10,908 nt of DNA from CAYLKS01 sp964384205 [NCBI: uncultured bacterium] (GTDB lineage Bacteria > JAGOEH01): NCBI GenBank assembly GCA_964384205.1, contig CAYLKS010000081.1, forward strand, positions 1 through 10,908. Direction: 5' to 3'. Position 1 is the first letter of the stretch. Each line of letters opens with the position of its first letter. The notes beneath the pieces were generated by a model, which did not search any database, was not told the DNA's origin, and was given only the letters and a program-made list of their open reading frames with translations. Positions 1 to 6,327 of the stretch are shown here, piece by piece. A program made the translations under genes and the position numbers.

Positions 1-186
1 TAATCCGGTTAAAAAAGTAATTGATTTTGATAATAATAAAATCACTAATGCTAATTTAACACCAGCGTACCCGACAACAAAGCCGGTACGCATAAACATT
101 ATAACACCTAAAATAGTCAGGATTGATGGAGTAAAAACACCTCCAAAAGTTCCAAATTGATTTTTTGTTTTACTTTCTTTTTCCAT
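1..186 (-). CDS. SLC12-family cation-chloride cotransporter, N-terminal fragment (partial)
   Basis: This reading frame starts at an ATG and runs off the left edge, so only the first 62 residues are visible. After a short polar N-terminus (MEKESKTKNQ) comes FGTFGGVFTPSILTILGVIM at about residues 11-30. This is the characteristic first transmembrane segment of the cation-chloride cotransporter/SLC12 branch of the APC superfamily, and it carries the substrate- and ion-coordinating backbone around TM1. A second hydrophobic stretch (FVVGYAGVKLALVILLL, about 36-52) is consistent with TM2. By family knowledge such proteins are inner-membrane transporters that couple Na+ or K+ to Cl- or amino acids; the substrate here is unknown. 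The start is chosen because the conserved motif begins about 10 residues in, as is usual for bacterial members. There is no Shine-Dalgarno sequence in front of the ATG; a promoter-like sequence ends 6 nt before it. The gene is cut by the window, not broken. Confidence 0.85.
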   Translation of the reverse strand, partial: MEKESKTKNQFGTFGGVFTPSILTILGVIMFMRTGFVVGYAGVKLALVILLLSKSITFLTGL

Positions 187-300
187 AGCAAAAATATAAA
201 AATATAATCTAATTTTATCAAGAAAAATTTTATTTTGATTATATTATGTTTTTTTAATAAAAATATTTTTAAAAATTTATTAATATTCGTGAATTAGCTA
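187..300. other. Intergenic region between the SLC12 gene and the 67-aa gene
   Basis: These 114 bases are almost entirely A/T and hold no gene. Besides the proposed promoter there is an A/T-only inverted repeat (TTAATAAA at 254-261 and TTTATTAA at 276-283, with TTTTTAAAAA inside). On the minus strand it is followed by an A-run rather than a U-run, so it is not a convincing terminator for the upstream 67-aa gene. No GC-containing hairpin is seen. Confidence 0.5.
193..221 (-). promoter_or_regulatory. Predicted sigma70-like promoter of the SLC12 gene (leaderless)
   Basis: Read on the minus strand there is TTGATA (216-221), a 17-nt spacer, and TATATT (193-198). The ATG at 186 lies after exactly 6 further bases, so the expected +1 falls on the A of the start codon. 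The match is good, but the surroundings are almost pure A/T, so a chance match is possible. Confidence 0.45.
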
Positions 301-504
301 TTAAGCTTTTATATCGACTTGATTACCAAGAGGGAATTTTGCTTCTGGGGTCTTTTTTATTTGTTGTTGCTTATTTATATTCTTTTTTTGGTTTTCAACA
401 TCCTGTATATGTATTTTATTTAATTCTTTGTTATTATTTCTTTTCTGAATGTTTGTTATATTATAATTTCCAATCGAATTATTAGAATTTATTTTAATAG
501 GCAT
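301..504 (-). CDS. Small hypothetical protein, Asn/Lys/Gln-rich, 67 aa
   Basis: I do not recognise this protein. It starts MPIKINSNNSIGNYN and ends PLGNQVDIKA. Asn, Lys and Gln make up 32 of the 67 residues, there is no cysteine or tryptophan, and no hydrophobic segment long enough for a membrane helix or signal peptide. It is probably a largely disordered soluble protein. Translation is credible because the start is preceded by a strong site (AAGGAAGG on the minus strand, around 510-517) 5 nt from the ATG. It lies 31 nt downstream of the 110-aa gene on the same strand, so the two are likely co-transcribed and may work together. The N-terminal IKIN faintly recalls small flagellar regulators such as FlgM, but the conserved C-terminal FlgM pattern is missing, so I do not make that assignment. 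No terminator is evident downstream. Confidence 0.7.
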   Translation of the reverse strand: MPIKINSNNSIGNYNITNIQKRNNNKELNKIHIQDVENQKKNINKQQQIKKTPEAKFPLGNQVDIKA

Positions 505-535
505 ATTGACCTTCCTTTTATATACCTTTCTTTTT

Positions 536-868
536 TTAGCCAGTTACATCTATGTTTTTTCCCATCATTGACATTAATTTCATATTATATTTAAAAGCTT
601 GCATCTGAAGTTGTATTTTTTGAGAATAAAGTTTTGTAAGGACTTTATTTATCTCAACAATTTTCTTATTCATAATAAATTTTTTTTGTTTCAATTTTGA
701 AATTTTTGTTGTATTATCGTTTATATCTTTAGAAATTTCTAATTTTTTCTCTCTTAAATGACTACTATCTGCTCTTATTCTTTTATCAATATTATTATTT
801 ACTTTCTCATACCAATCTTTTACATATAATGGATTTAATCCATTATAGATACTGATGTTTTCTGCCAT
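536..868 (-). CDS. Small hypothetical protein with predicted coiled coil, 110 aa
   Basis: No family is recognised. The N-terminus (MAENISIYNGLNPLYVKDWY, 1-20) is polar with two aromatic spots. Residues about 36-95 are a long run of charged and aliphatic residues with frequent Lys, Glu, Ile and Leu at roughly heptad spacing, which suggests one or two long helices or a coiled coil. The tail (KYNMKLMSMMGKNIDVTG) is methionine-rich. There is no signal peptide, membrane helix or cysteine, so it should be cytoplasmic or a substrate of a dedicated export system. The start has a clear site (GGGAG, 874-878 on the minus strand, 5 nt from the ATG). It is the first gene of a two-gene unit with the 67-aa gene and is transcribed divergently from the ABC transporter operon. 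Size and shape resemble small helical chaperones or secretion accessory proteins, but that is only an impression. Confidence 0.75.
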   Translation of the reverse strand: MAENISIYNGLNPLYVKDWYEKVNNNIDKRIRADSSHLREKKLEISKDINDNTTKISKLKQKKFIMNKKIVEINKVLTKLYSQKIQLQMQAFKYNMKLMSMMGKNIDVTG

Positions 869-885
869 AACATCTCCCTATAATA

Positions 886-913
886 AAGATAAGGAATATT
901 GCTTATTTGTCAA
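886..913 (-). promoter_or_regulatory. Predicted sigma70-like promoter of the small two-gene unit
   Basis: Read on the minus strand there is a perfect TTGACA (908-913), a 16-nt spacer, and TATCTT (886-891; four of six consensus bases). The expected start near 879 gives a short leader of about 11 nt that carries the GGGAG site for the 110-aa gene. The -35 box overlaps the TTG at 907, which argues against that codon being the start of the ABC ATPase. Confidence 0.5.
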
Positions 914-937
914 GTTATAAAAATAAATATTTTTTAC

Positions 938-966
938 TTGCAAAAATTCATAATAAATTTTATAAT
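938..966 (+). promoter_or_regulatory. Predicted sigma70-like promoter of the seven-gene plus-strand operon (leaderless)
   Basis: TTGCAA (938-943), a 17-nt spacer and a perfect TATAAT (961-966) are followed by 6 nt and then the ATG at 973. The expected +1 is the A of that ATG, and no Shine-Dalgarno sequence lies between. It stands back to back with the minus-strand promoter, with 24 bp between the two -35 boxes. Confidence 0.55.
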
Positions 967-972
967 AGTCTT

Positions 973-1800
973 ATGTGGAAATTGAGAAATATTATAAAGA
1001 AATATCCGGATTTTATTCTTAATATAGAAAATTTATCAGGTTATTCTAATGAAATTATAGGTTTTATAGGGCCAAATGGAGCAGGTAAAACCACTACGAT
1101 TAATATATTATCCGGTTTATTAAAGCCTGATAGTGGTGAAATAGAGATTTTTGGAAAGCAGACGGAATCAGATTTTGACGCTAACATATATAATAATATA
1201 GGATATGTTGGTGAAAAACATGGTTTCTTTTATGAATTGACAATAAAGAAAAATTTAGACATAATATCCAGTTTTTATAATAATTGGGATAAATATTTTG
1301 AAAAAACTCTTATCCAGGAATTAAATATTGATGTTAATAAAAAAATAAAAGATTTGTCAAAAGGTAATCTTATGAAGGTGGCATTGCTTTGTGCTCTTTC
1401 TCACAAGCCTGATTTTTTAATATTAGATGAACCAACTTCGGGACTTGATCCTCTTATTAGAGATAAAGTTATGAAAATTTTGATAGATTATAAAAATAGT
1501 AAAAAATGTCATATATTTTTTTCATCACATATTATAGAAGATTTTGAAGATATTGCTGATAGGTTAATTTTTATTAATGAGGGGAAAATTATAACTCAAT
1601 TTGATAAAAATGAATATTATTATACAGAAAATAAAATAGAAAATATAAAAACAATTTTCGAGTCAAAAACTTTTTACGTTATAACTAAAGATATTTTTAA
1701 TTCACTATCAGAAGAGAAAAAGTCATTATTTAGTAGTATCTCATTAAAGAAGCTTGCTGTAAAAATATTAAAGGATTTTGAAATTGAAAGATATAATTAA
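973..1800 (+). CDS. ABC transporter ATP-binding protein (YtrB/BcrA-like)
   Basis: This is the ATPase half of an ABC-2 type transporter, acting at the cytoplasmic face of the inner membrane. In the 275-aa form the Walker A loop is GPNGAGKTT (33-41), the Q-loop region reads IGYVGEKHGF (77-86) with Glu/Gly where Gln is common, the signature is LSKGN (128-132) instead of LSGGQ, Walker B with the catalytic Glu is FLILDEPTSGLDP (148-160), and the switch histidine is in SSH (186). The LSKGN signature and IGFIGPNGAGKT spacing are typical of the YtrB/BcrA group. The frame stays open to a TTG at 907, which has AAGGA 11 nt ahead. I prefer the ATG at 973: the domain begins there (LRNIIKKYPDF), the TTG sits on the divergent -35 box, and a promoter ends 6 nt before the ATG. 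It overlaps the permease gene. Substrate is unknown. Confidence 0.88.
   Translation: MWKLRNIIKKYPDFILNIENLSGYSNEIIGFIGPNGAGKTTTINILSGLLKPDSGEIEIFGKQTESDFDANIYNNIGYVGEKHGFFYELTIKKNLDIISSFYNNWDKYFEKTLIQELNIDVNKKIKDLSKGNLMKVALLCALSHKPDFLILDEPTSGLDPLIRDKVMKILIDYKNSKKCHIFFSSHIIEDFEDIADRLIFINEGKIITQFDKNEYYYTENKIENIKTIFESKTFYVITKDIFNSLSEEKKSLFSSISLKKLAVKILKDFEIERYN
1771..1775 (+). promoter_or_regulatory. Ribosome binding site AAGGA that sets the permease start
   Basis: AAGGA inside the end of the ATPase gene is only 2 nt from a TTG at 1778 but 8 nt from the in-frame TTG at 1784. The spacing favours 1784 as the start of the permease. Confidence 0.55.
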
Positions 1801-2437
1801 ATTAATTTGGATTACTTTTGAAAATCAAATGAAATCGTTGATATTAAATTTTGCGATAATAGTATTTTTTATAATATATTTTAAAAGCAGTATGAAAAGT
1901 ACAGAGATGTTCATTTTTTCTATGTTTTTTATGATTTTATTTATTATTCCTTACAATTTAGTTTCTCGTATGGTTTTTTATGAGGATAAAAACAATATTT
2001 TATTGTTATTAAAAATTTTGCCATTATCTAAAAAGAAAATTTCTATTTTTAGAATTTCTTATGTGTTGTCTATTTATATAATTGTTACTTTATTGTTTGC
2101 AGTTGGCATATTGCTTTTTAGAGATGTATTTACTAATTCTTATTTAATTAATTTAATGATTTTGATTTTTATTGATATATTAACTCTTTTATTGCCTTTT
2201 GTGATTCTTCTTTTAACTGAATATTTTGAGATTATGACTGTTATGCAAATAGCAAGATTTATACCACTTGTATTATTTGTTATTATTTTTATTTTTAATA
2301 AATTGATAAAAAATGTAAATCCTGAAATTTTTAATGTAAATAATGCAGTTTTACTTTTTGCTATATTCTTTATAGTAGATATAGGATTAGTTTTCTGGAT
2401 ACATTTTAAATTTATCAATAGGCGAAAATGGTATTAA
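1784..2437 (+). CDS. ABC-2 type transporter permease
   Basis: This is the membrane half of the transporter encoded with the preceding ATPase. About 217 aa contain six predicted transmembrane segments near residues 19-34, 41-60, 91-112, 121-146, 157-174 and 187-207. Between the second and third is FYEDKNNILLLLKILPLSKKKI (given here as FYEDKNN and LKILPLSKKKI, about 65-86), which resembles the 'LPISRKEIV' loop of the ABC-2 permeases that pair with YtrB-like ATPases (family like Pfam ABC2_membrane_5). No signal peptide is needed. The start is a TTG; of two in-frame TTGs, 1784 has the better distance to AAGGA, so the gene overlaps the ATPase by 17 nt. Its stop overlaps the next gene by 10 nt. The pair most likely forms a 2+2 complex exporting a lipid, peptide or drug-like substrate, but nothing in the sequence fixes the substrate. 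Confidence 0.8.
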   Translation: MKDIIKLIWITFENQMKSLILNFAIIVFFIIYFKSSMKSTEMFIFSMFFMILFIIPYNLVSRMVFYEDKNNILLLLKILPLSKKKISIFRISYVLSIYIIVTLLFAVGILLFRDVFTNSYLINLMILIFIDILTLLLPFVILLLTEYFEIMTVMQIARFIPLVLFVIIFIFNKLIKNVNPEIFNVNNAVLLFAIFFIVDIGLVFWIHFKFINRRKWY

Positions 2438-3090
2438 AAGTATATGATATTTTATTAAAAGAATACGGAAGACAAGGGTGGTGGCCTATTCTTGATATAT
2501 CAGAAAATAAATTTATTTATTCGCCATTATTTTCATATAAAGAAAAAAATGAAGAGGAAAAGTTTGAAATTTCTATTGGTGCAATTTTAACACAGAATAC
2601 AAGCTGGAAAAATGTTAAGCCTGCTTTGTTTAATTTGAAAAAAAATAATTTATTGAATAAAAATAAGTTGCAAAAAATTTCTCATAATGAATTGGCGCAG
2701 CTAATAAAAAGTGCAGGATATTATAATCAAAAGGCTAAAAAAATAATTGCCTTTGCAAATTTTGACAGTGAAATTACAAGGGAGAATTTGCTATCAATAT
2801 GGGGGATAGGTGAGGAGACAGCGGATTCTATTTTATTATATGCTTATAATAAACCTTATTTTGTTATTGATGCTTATACAAAAAGAATTTTTTCAAGAAT
2901 AAAAAAAGAATATAATTTTGGGAAGTATTCGCATTGGCAGGATTTTTTTATGAGAAATTTGCCAGAGGATTTCAAAATATATAATGAATATCATGCGCTT
3001 TTAGTGAATTTAGGAAAATTTGTTTGTTTGAAAAAGAAACCTCATTGCATGGAGTGTCCTTTGTATGAATTATGTGAAAAAAATTATTAA
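2428..3090 (+). CDS. Endonuclease III/MagIII-like HhH-GPD DNA glycosylase with a 4Fe-4S motif
   Basis: A 220-aa protein of the HhH-GPD base-excision repair superfamily, which flips out and removes damaged bases from DNA. AILTQNT (52-58) and AGYYNQKAKKI (96-106) are typical of the branch that includes the 3-methyladenine glycosylase MagIII. The helix-hairpin-helix is LLSIWGIGEETADSI (121-135) and the conserved catalytic Asp is D148 in VIDAYTKRIF. The C-terminus has C200, C207, C210 and C216, exactly the Cys-X6-Cys-X2-Cys-X5-Cys pattern that binds a 4Fe-4S cluster in endonuclease III. The position of the lyase lysine of E. coli Nth (GVGRKTA) is Glu130 here (GIGEETA), so a monofunctional glycosylase without AP-lyase activity is inferred. 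The start ATG overlaps the permease end by 10 nt, with a weak AGG ahead. Its preferred damaged base cannot be read from sequence. Confidence 0.85.
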   Translation: MVLKVYDILLKEYGRQGWWPILDISENKFIYSPLFSYKEKNEEEKFEISIGAILTQNTSWKNVKPALFNLKKNNLLNKNKLQKISHNELAQLIKSAGYYNQKAKKIIAFANFDSEITRENLLSIWGIGEETADSILLYAYNKPYFVIDAYTKRIFSRIKKEYNFGKYSHWQDFFMRNLPEDFKIYNEYHALLVNLGKFVCLKKKPHCMECPLYELCEKNY

Positions 3091-3964
3091 TATATTTAAA
3101 AAGAAAAAAATAGTTTTAGTATTAGGCGGCGGTGGTGCCAGAGGGCTTGCTCATATCGGACTTCTTCGTGCTTTTGAGGAAGCTAATATAAAATTTGATG
3201 CTATTGTAGGAACAAGTATCGGTGCTATTGTTGGGGGAATGTATGCTCAAAATAATGATAGTATGGAAATTGAATATAAATTTCGTAAATTCTTTGAAAG
3301 TGAAGAATTCAAGAAAACAGATATTGATTTTCTTTATTCAGATGATTCGAAAGAAAATACCTCTTTTATAGCAAATATGTTTAATGCTTTAAAACAAAAA
3401 ATGATTATAGGGAAAACTCTTTTTTTTGAACAGGGTTTTTTCCCATTTAATGAGTTTAAGTCATTGATTTCTAATTTAGTTATGGATATGGATTTTTCAG
3501 AATTATCTATAAAATTTGCTTGTGTAACATCGGATCTTATGAGTGGGAAAGCTGTTATTTTTACTGAAGGGAAGTGCTTGGAACCAATTACAGCAAGCGC
3601 AACTATTCCCGGAGTGATTCAACCTTTGAATTTGGCAAACCGTCTGTTAGTCGATGGCGCAGTAGTTCATAATATTCCAATAATCCCTGCAAAGGAGCTT
3701 TTTCCTGATGCAAAAATTTTGGGAGTTTCTGTTAATTCTGATTTAAAACCAACTTCAGAATTTGATAATACTTTAAAAATAATCTTAAGAGTAGATGATA
3801 TGCGTTCTTATCATAGGGATAAATTAGAGAAAAGTTTTGCTGATTTTTGTATTCATATGCCTGTTGAAAAATTCCATTGGGCTGATTTTAGACATATTGA
3901 TAAATTTATTGAATTAGGATATTCTGTTACAAAAAAATTTATTGAGGATGGGGAACTAATATGA
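3065..3964 (+). CDS. Patatin-like phospholipase (RssA-type)
   Basis: A 299-aa serine hydrolase of the bacterial patatin family. The glycine-rich oxyanion loop is GGGGARGLAHIGLL (21-34), the nucleophile elbow is GTSIG (49-53) with Ser51, and the second catalytic residue is Asp197 in DGAVVHNIP (197-205), making a Ser-Asp dyad. Family members hydrolyse acyl esters of phospholipids. No signal peptide is visible; the first 15 residues are Lys-rich with some hydrophobic positions (MNYVKKIINIFKKKK), which could associate with the membrane surface. No C-terminal beta-barrel is present, so it is a short cytoplasmic RssA/YchK-like type, not a PlpD-like secreted one. The ATG overlaps the preceding gene by 26 nt, with GGAG at 3051-3054, 10 nt upstream; a GTG at 3074 is a less likely start. 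An ATGA overlap links it to the amylase gene, so translational coupling is likely. The physiological substrate is unknown. Confidence 0.9.
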   Translation: MNYVKKIINIFKKKKIVLVLGGGGARGLAHIGLLRAFEEANIKFDAIVGTSIGAIVGGMYAQNNDSMEIEYKFRKFFESEEFKKTDIDFLYSDDSKENTSFIANMFNALKQKMIIGKTLFFEQGFFPFNEFKSLISNLVMDMDFSELSIKFACVTSDLMSGKAVIFTEGKCLEPITASATIPGVIQPLNLANRLLVDGAVVHNIPIIPAKELFPDAKILGVSVNSDLKPTSEFDNTLKIILRVDDMRSYHRDKLEKSFADFCIHMPVEKFHWADFRHIDKFIELGYSVTKKFIEDGELI

Positions 3965-6324
3965 GGAAAATACTAATATTTTTAATGAGTTTTATTTTTA
4001 TATTTTGTTCTGAAAGTTCTGAAAAGAATAATAATTTTATAAATCAAACTATTAATCATATAATATTGAAACCAGGGGCCACAAAAGAAATATTTATTCA
4101 AGATATTGTTGTTTTGGATGATTATCAAGATATTGAATTTATAGATAATGAGGATTTCGATATTTCATATGGTGATAGTGTATTGAAAATTAGTCCTAAA
4201 AAAGATGCTCCTCAGGTTAGTTCGATCGCTTTTACATTCAAAGGAGAGAAATATTTTATACCTGTGATTATTGAATATAATAAAAAGATTCATTTTGAAT
4301 TTAAAGGAGATTCTTCTGTAAAATCAGTATCAGTTTTTGGTTCATTTAATAATTGGAATAGGAAAAGTTTGCCAATGAATTATAATCCAGAAACTAAAAA
4401 ATATGAGATAGATTTGCCATTAGCACCTGGTAGCTATGAATATAGATTTTTTATAAATAATAAAAAAGAAGCAATAGATCCTTTAAATCCAGACAAAGTG
4501 CCAAATCCTTTTGGAGAATATAATTCATATTTAAAAATAGAGGATGTTAATAAAAAAAATATAGTTTTTATGCCAGATAATTTTTCTAATAATAGATTGT
4601 ATTATAGAATAATTTCCACGGATAATATTAGTAAAGACGATTTATTAATATTTTTCAATAATAAACGAATAAACTCATATAAAATTGTTGACAGTAGGTT
4701 GATTATAAACTTAGAAAATAATTTGTCAAAAGTTGGTTATATTAGAATTTTTTGTAGAAAAAAAGCATATAAAAAATATCCTTATATAACAGTATTGTAT
4801 AATGGCAAACCGGCTGGTTATGTGCAAGATTTTATTACCTGGTATGATGCTATTATCTATTCTTTGGTGACTGATAGATTTTGCAATGGAGATTCTACAA
4901 ATGACAATCCTATAGTTGATAGTAAGTTAAATATAAAAGCAAATTATCATGGTGGAGATTTTCAGGGATTAATAAATAAAATTGATGAAGGATATTTTGA
5001 TTCATTAGGAGTTAATGTATTATGGATTTCACCTGTTAATGATAATCCTAATAAGGCATATCAGGAATGGCCAGAACCACATAGATATTTTTCAGGTTAT
5101 CATGGATATTGGCCTATAAGTGCTACAAGGGTGGAAGAACATTTTGGCGATTTAGAATTATTGAGAAATTTGATTACAAAAGCGCATAATCACAATAAGA
5201 AAATATTATTAGATTTTGTTTCAAATCATGTACATATAGAACATCCTTTTTATAAGAAGCATAAGAATTGGTTTGGCACGTATGATTTGCCAGATGGTAG
5301 AAAAAATATAAGATTATGGGATGAATATAGATTGACTACATGGTTTGATACTTTTTTGCCATCCTTTGATTATATAAATTCTGATAGTGCTCTGGAAACT
5401 ATGACAGATAATGCGATTTGGTGGTTAAAACAGACAGGGGCAGACGGTTTTAGACATGATGCTGTAAAGCATGTTCCTTATAAATTCTGGAGAACATTGA
5501 AAAAGAAATTAGATATGAATTTTAAAAATAAAGATATTTTCCAGATTGGAGAAACTTTTGGCGATTATAATTTAATAAGATCTTATGTCAACAATGGGCA
5601 GTTATCATCACAGTTTAACTTTAACTTATTTTTTACTGCTAAAAATGTTTTTTTGAAAGAACAGGAATCTTTTAAAACTTTGCTAACAGAATTATATAAG
5701 ACATTTTATTATTACGGAACATTGAATTTAATGGGTAATATAATGGATAGCCATGATCAGGTTAGATATATCGCCTATTGTGAGAATGATGTGCCAGTGG
5801 ATGGAAATGTTGATCCTATTGAAATAGGATGGAATAATCCACCTAAAGTAGATGATGCTTTAAGCTATAAAAAGATACAATTATATCTGGCGTATATGTT
5901 AACAATTCCTGGAATTCCTGTAATATATTATGGTGATGAAATCGGAATGACAGGCGCTGCTGATCCTGATAATAGAAGGGATATGAGATTTTATCCTAAT
6001 ATTTCAAAAGAAGAATTTGAGCATTTCAATATTGTAAAAAAATTAATTAAAATTAGAAGAGATAATTCTGCTTTAAGGTATGGAAATTTTATAAAAATAT
6101 ATTGTGATAAAGATATATTGGCTTATGCAAGGACTGATTTTTATCAGACTATTATTGTTATTTTAAATAAAAGTAGCAAAGATAAGAAAGTGACAATAGA
6201 TTTCGGAAGATATTTTTTAAGTACAAAATGTAAGGATTTAATAACAGGTAATAATGTTATTCTAAATAATATGGTGGAAATGCCAGGTTTTTCCTATAAA
6301 ATATTTAAAATAAACCAGAAATAG
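3961..6324 (+). CDS. GH13 alpha-amylase family lipoprotein with CBM48-like domain
   Basis: A 787-aa multidomain glycoside hydrolase acting on alpha-glucans. Residues 1-16 form a hydrophobic signal ending FIFC, with Cys16 as probable lipidation site, although Phe at -1 is an atypical lipobox residue. Residues about 20-110 are an unassigned beta-rich region, 111-191 a CBM48/glycogen-binding E-set domain (VSVFGSFNNWN, GSYEYRFFIN), about 195-290 another beta-like region, and about 297-710 the GH13 barrel followed by a C-terminal beta domain. All four GH13 regions are present: DFVSNH (D418-H423), GFRHDAVKH (nucleophile D500), IGETFG (acid/base E531) and SHDQVR (H598-D599). DRFCNGDSTNDNP (from D305) and YGDEIGM are also typical. 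It should act outside the cytoplasm on maltodextrins, starch or glycogen; cyclomaltodextrinase, neopullulanase or alpha-amylase activity cannot be separated. GGGGA (3950-3954) lies 6 nt before the ATG, which overlaps the patatin stop as ATGA. Confidence 0.9.
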   Translation: MRKILIFLMSFIFIFCSESSEKNNNFINQTINHIILKPGATKEIFIQDIVVLDDYQDIEFIDNEDFDISYGDSVLKISPKKDAPQVSSIAFTFKGEKYFIPVIIEYNKKIHFEFKGDSSVKSVSVFGSFNNWNRKSLPMNYNPETKKYEIDLPLAPGSYEYRFFINNKKEAIDPLNPDKVPNPFGEYNSYLKIEDVNKKNIVFMPDNFSNNRLYYRIISTDNISKDDLLIFFNNKRINSYKIVDSRLIINLENNLSKVGYIRIFCRKKAYKKYPYITVLYNGKPAGYVQDFITWYDAIIYSLVTDRFCNGDSTNDNPIVDSKLNIKANYHGGDFQGLINKIDEGYFDSLGVNVLWISPVNDNPNKAYQEWPEPHRYFSGYHGYWPISATRVEEHFGDLELLRNLITKAHNHNKKILLDFVSNHVHIEHPFYKKHKNWFGTYDLPDGRKNIRLWDEYRLTTWFDTFLPSFDYINSDSALETMTDNAIWWLKQTGADGFRHDAVKHVPYKFWRTLKKKLDMNFKNKDIFQIGETFGDYNLIRSYVNNGQLSSQFNFNLFFTAKNVFLKEQESFKTLLTELYKTFYYYGTLNLMGNIMDSHDQVRYIAYCENDVPVDGNVDPIEIGWNNPPKVDDALSYKKIQLYLAYMLTIPGIPVIYYGDEIGMTGAADPDNRRDMRFYPNISKEEFEHFNIVKKLIKIRRDNSALRYGNFIKIYCDKDILAYARTDFYQTIIVILNKSSKDKKVTIDFGRYFLSTKCKDLITGNNVILNNMVEMPGFSYKIFKINQK

Positions 6325-6327
6325 TAT

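Noticed and set aside
254-283. A/T-only inverted repeat as an intrinsic terminator of the small two-gene unit
   Set aside because: No GC pairs in the stem and an A-run, not a U-run, follows on the transcribed strand.
301-504. FlgM-like anti-sigma factor
   Set aside because: Only the N-terminal IKIN and the small size are reminiscent; the conserved C-terminal sigma-binding helix pattern is absent.
907-972. A 22-residue N-terminal extension of the ABC ATPase from a TTG start at 907
   Set aside because: The TTG lies on the -35 box of the divergent promoter, the ABC domain starts at the ATG at 973, and a promoter with TATAAT ends 6 nt before that ATG. AAGGA is present 11 nt before the TTG, so it is not fully excluded.
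2140-2418. 92-aa open frame antisense to the permease
   Set aside because: It lies fully inside a clear membrane-protein gene, with no recognisable motif; an AT-rich shadow frame.
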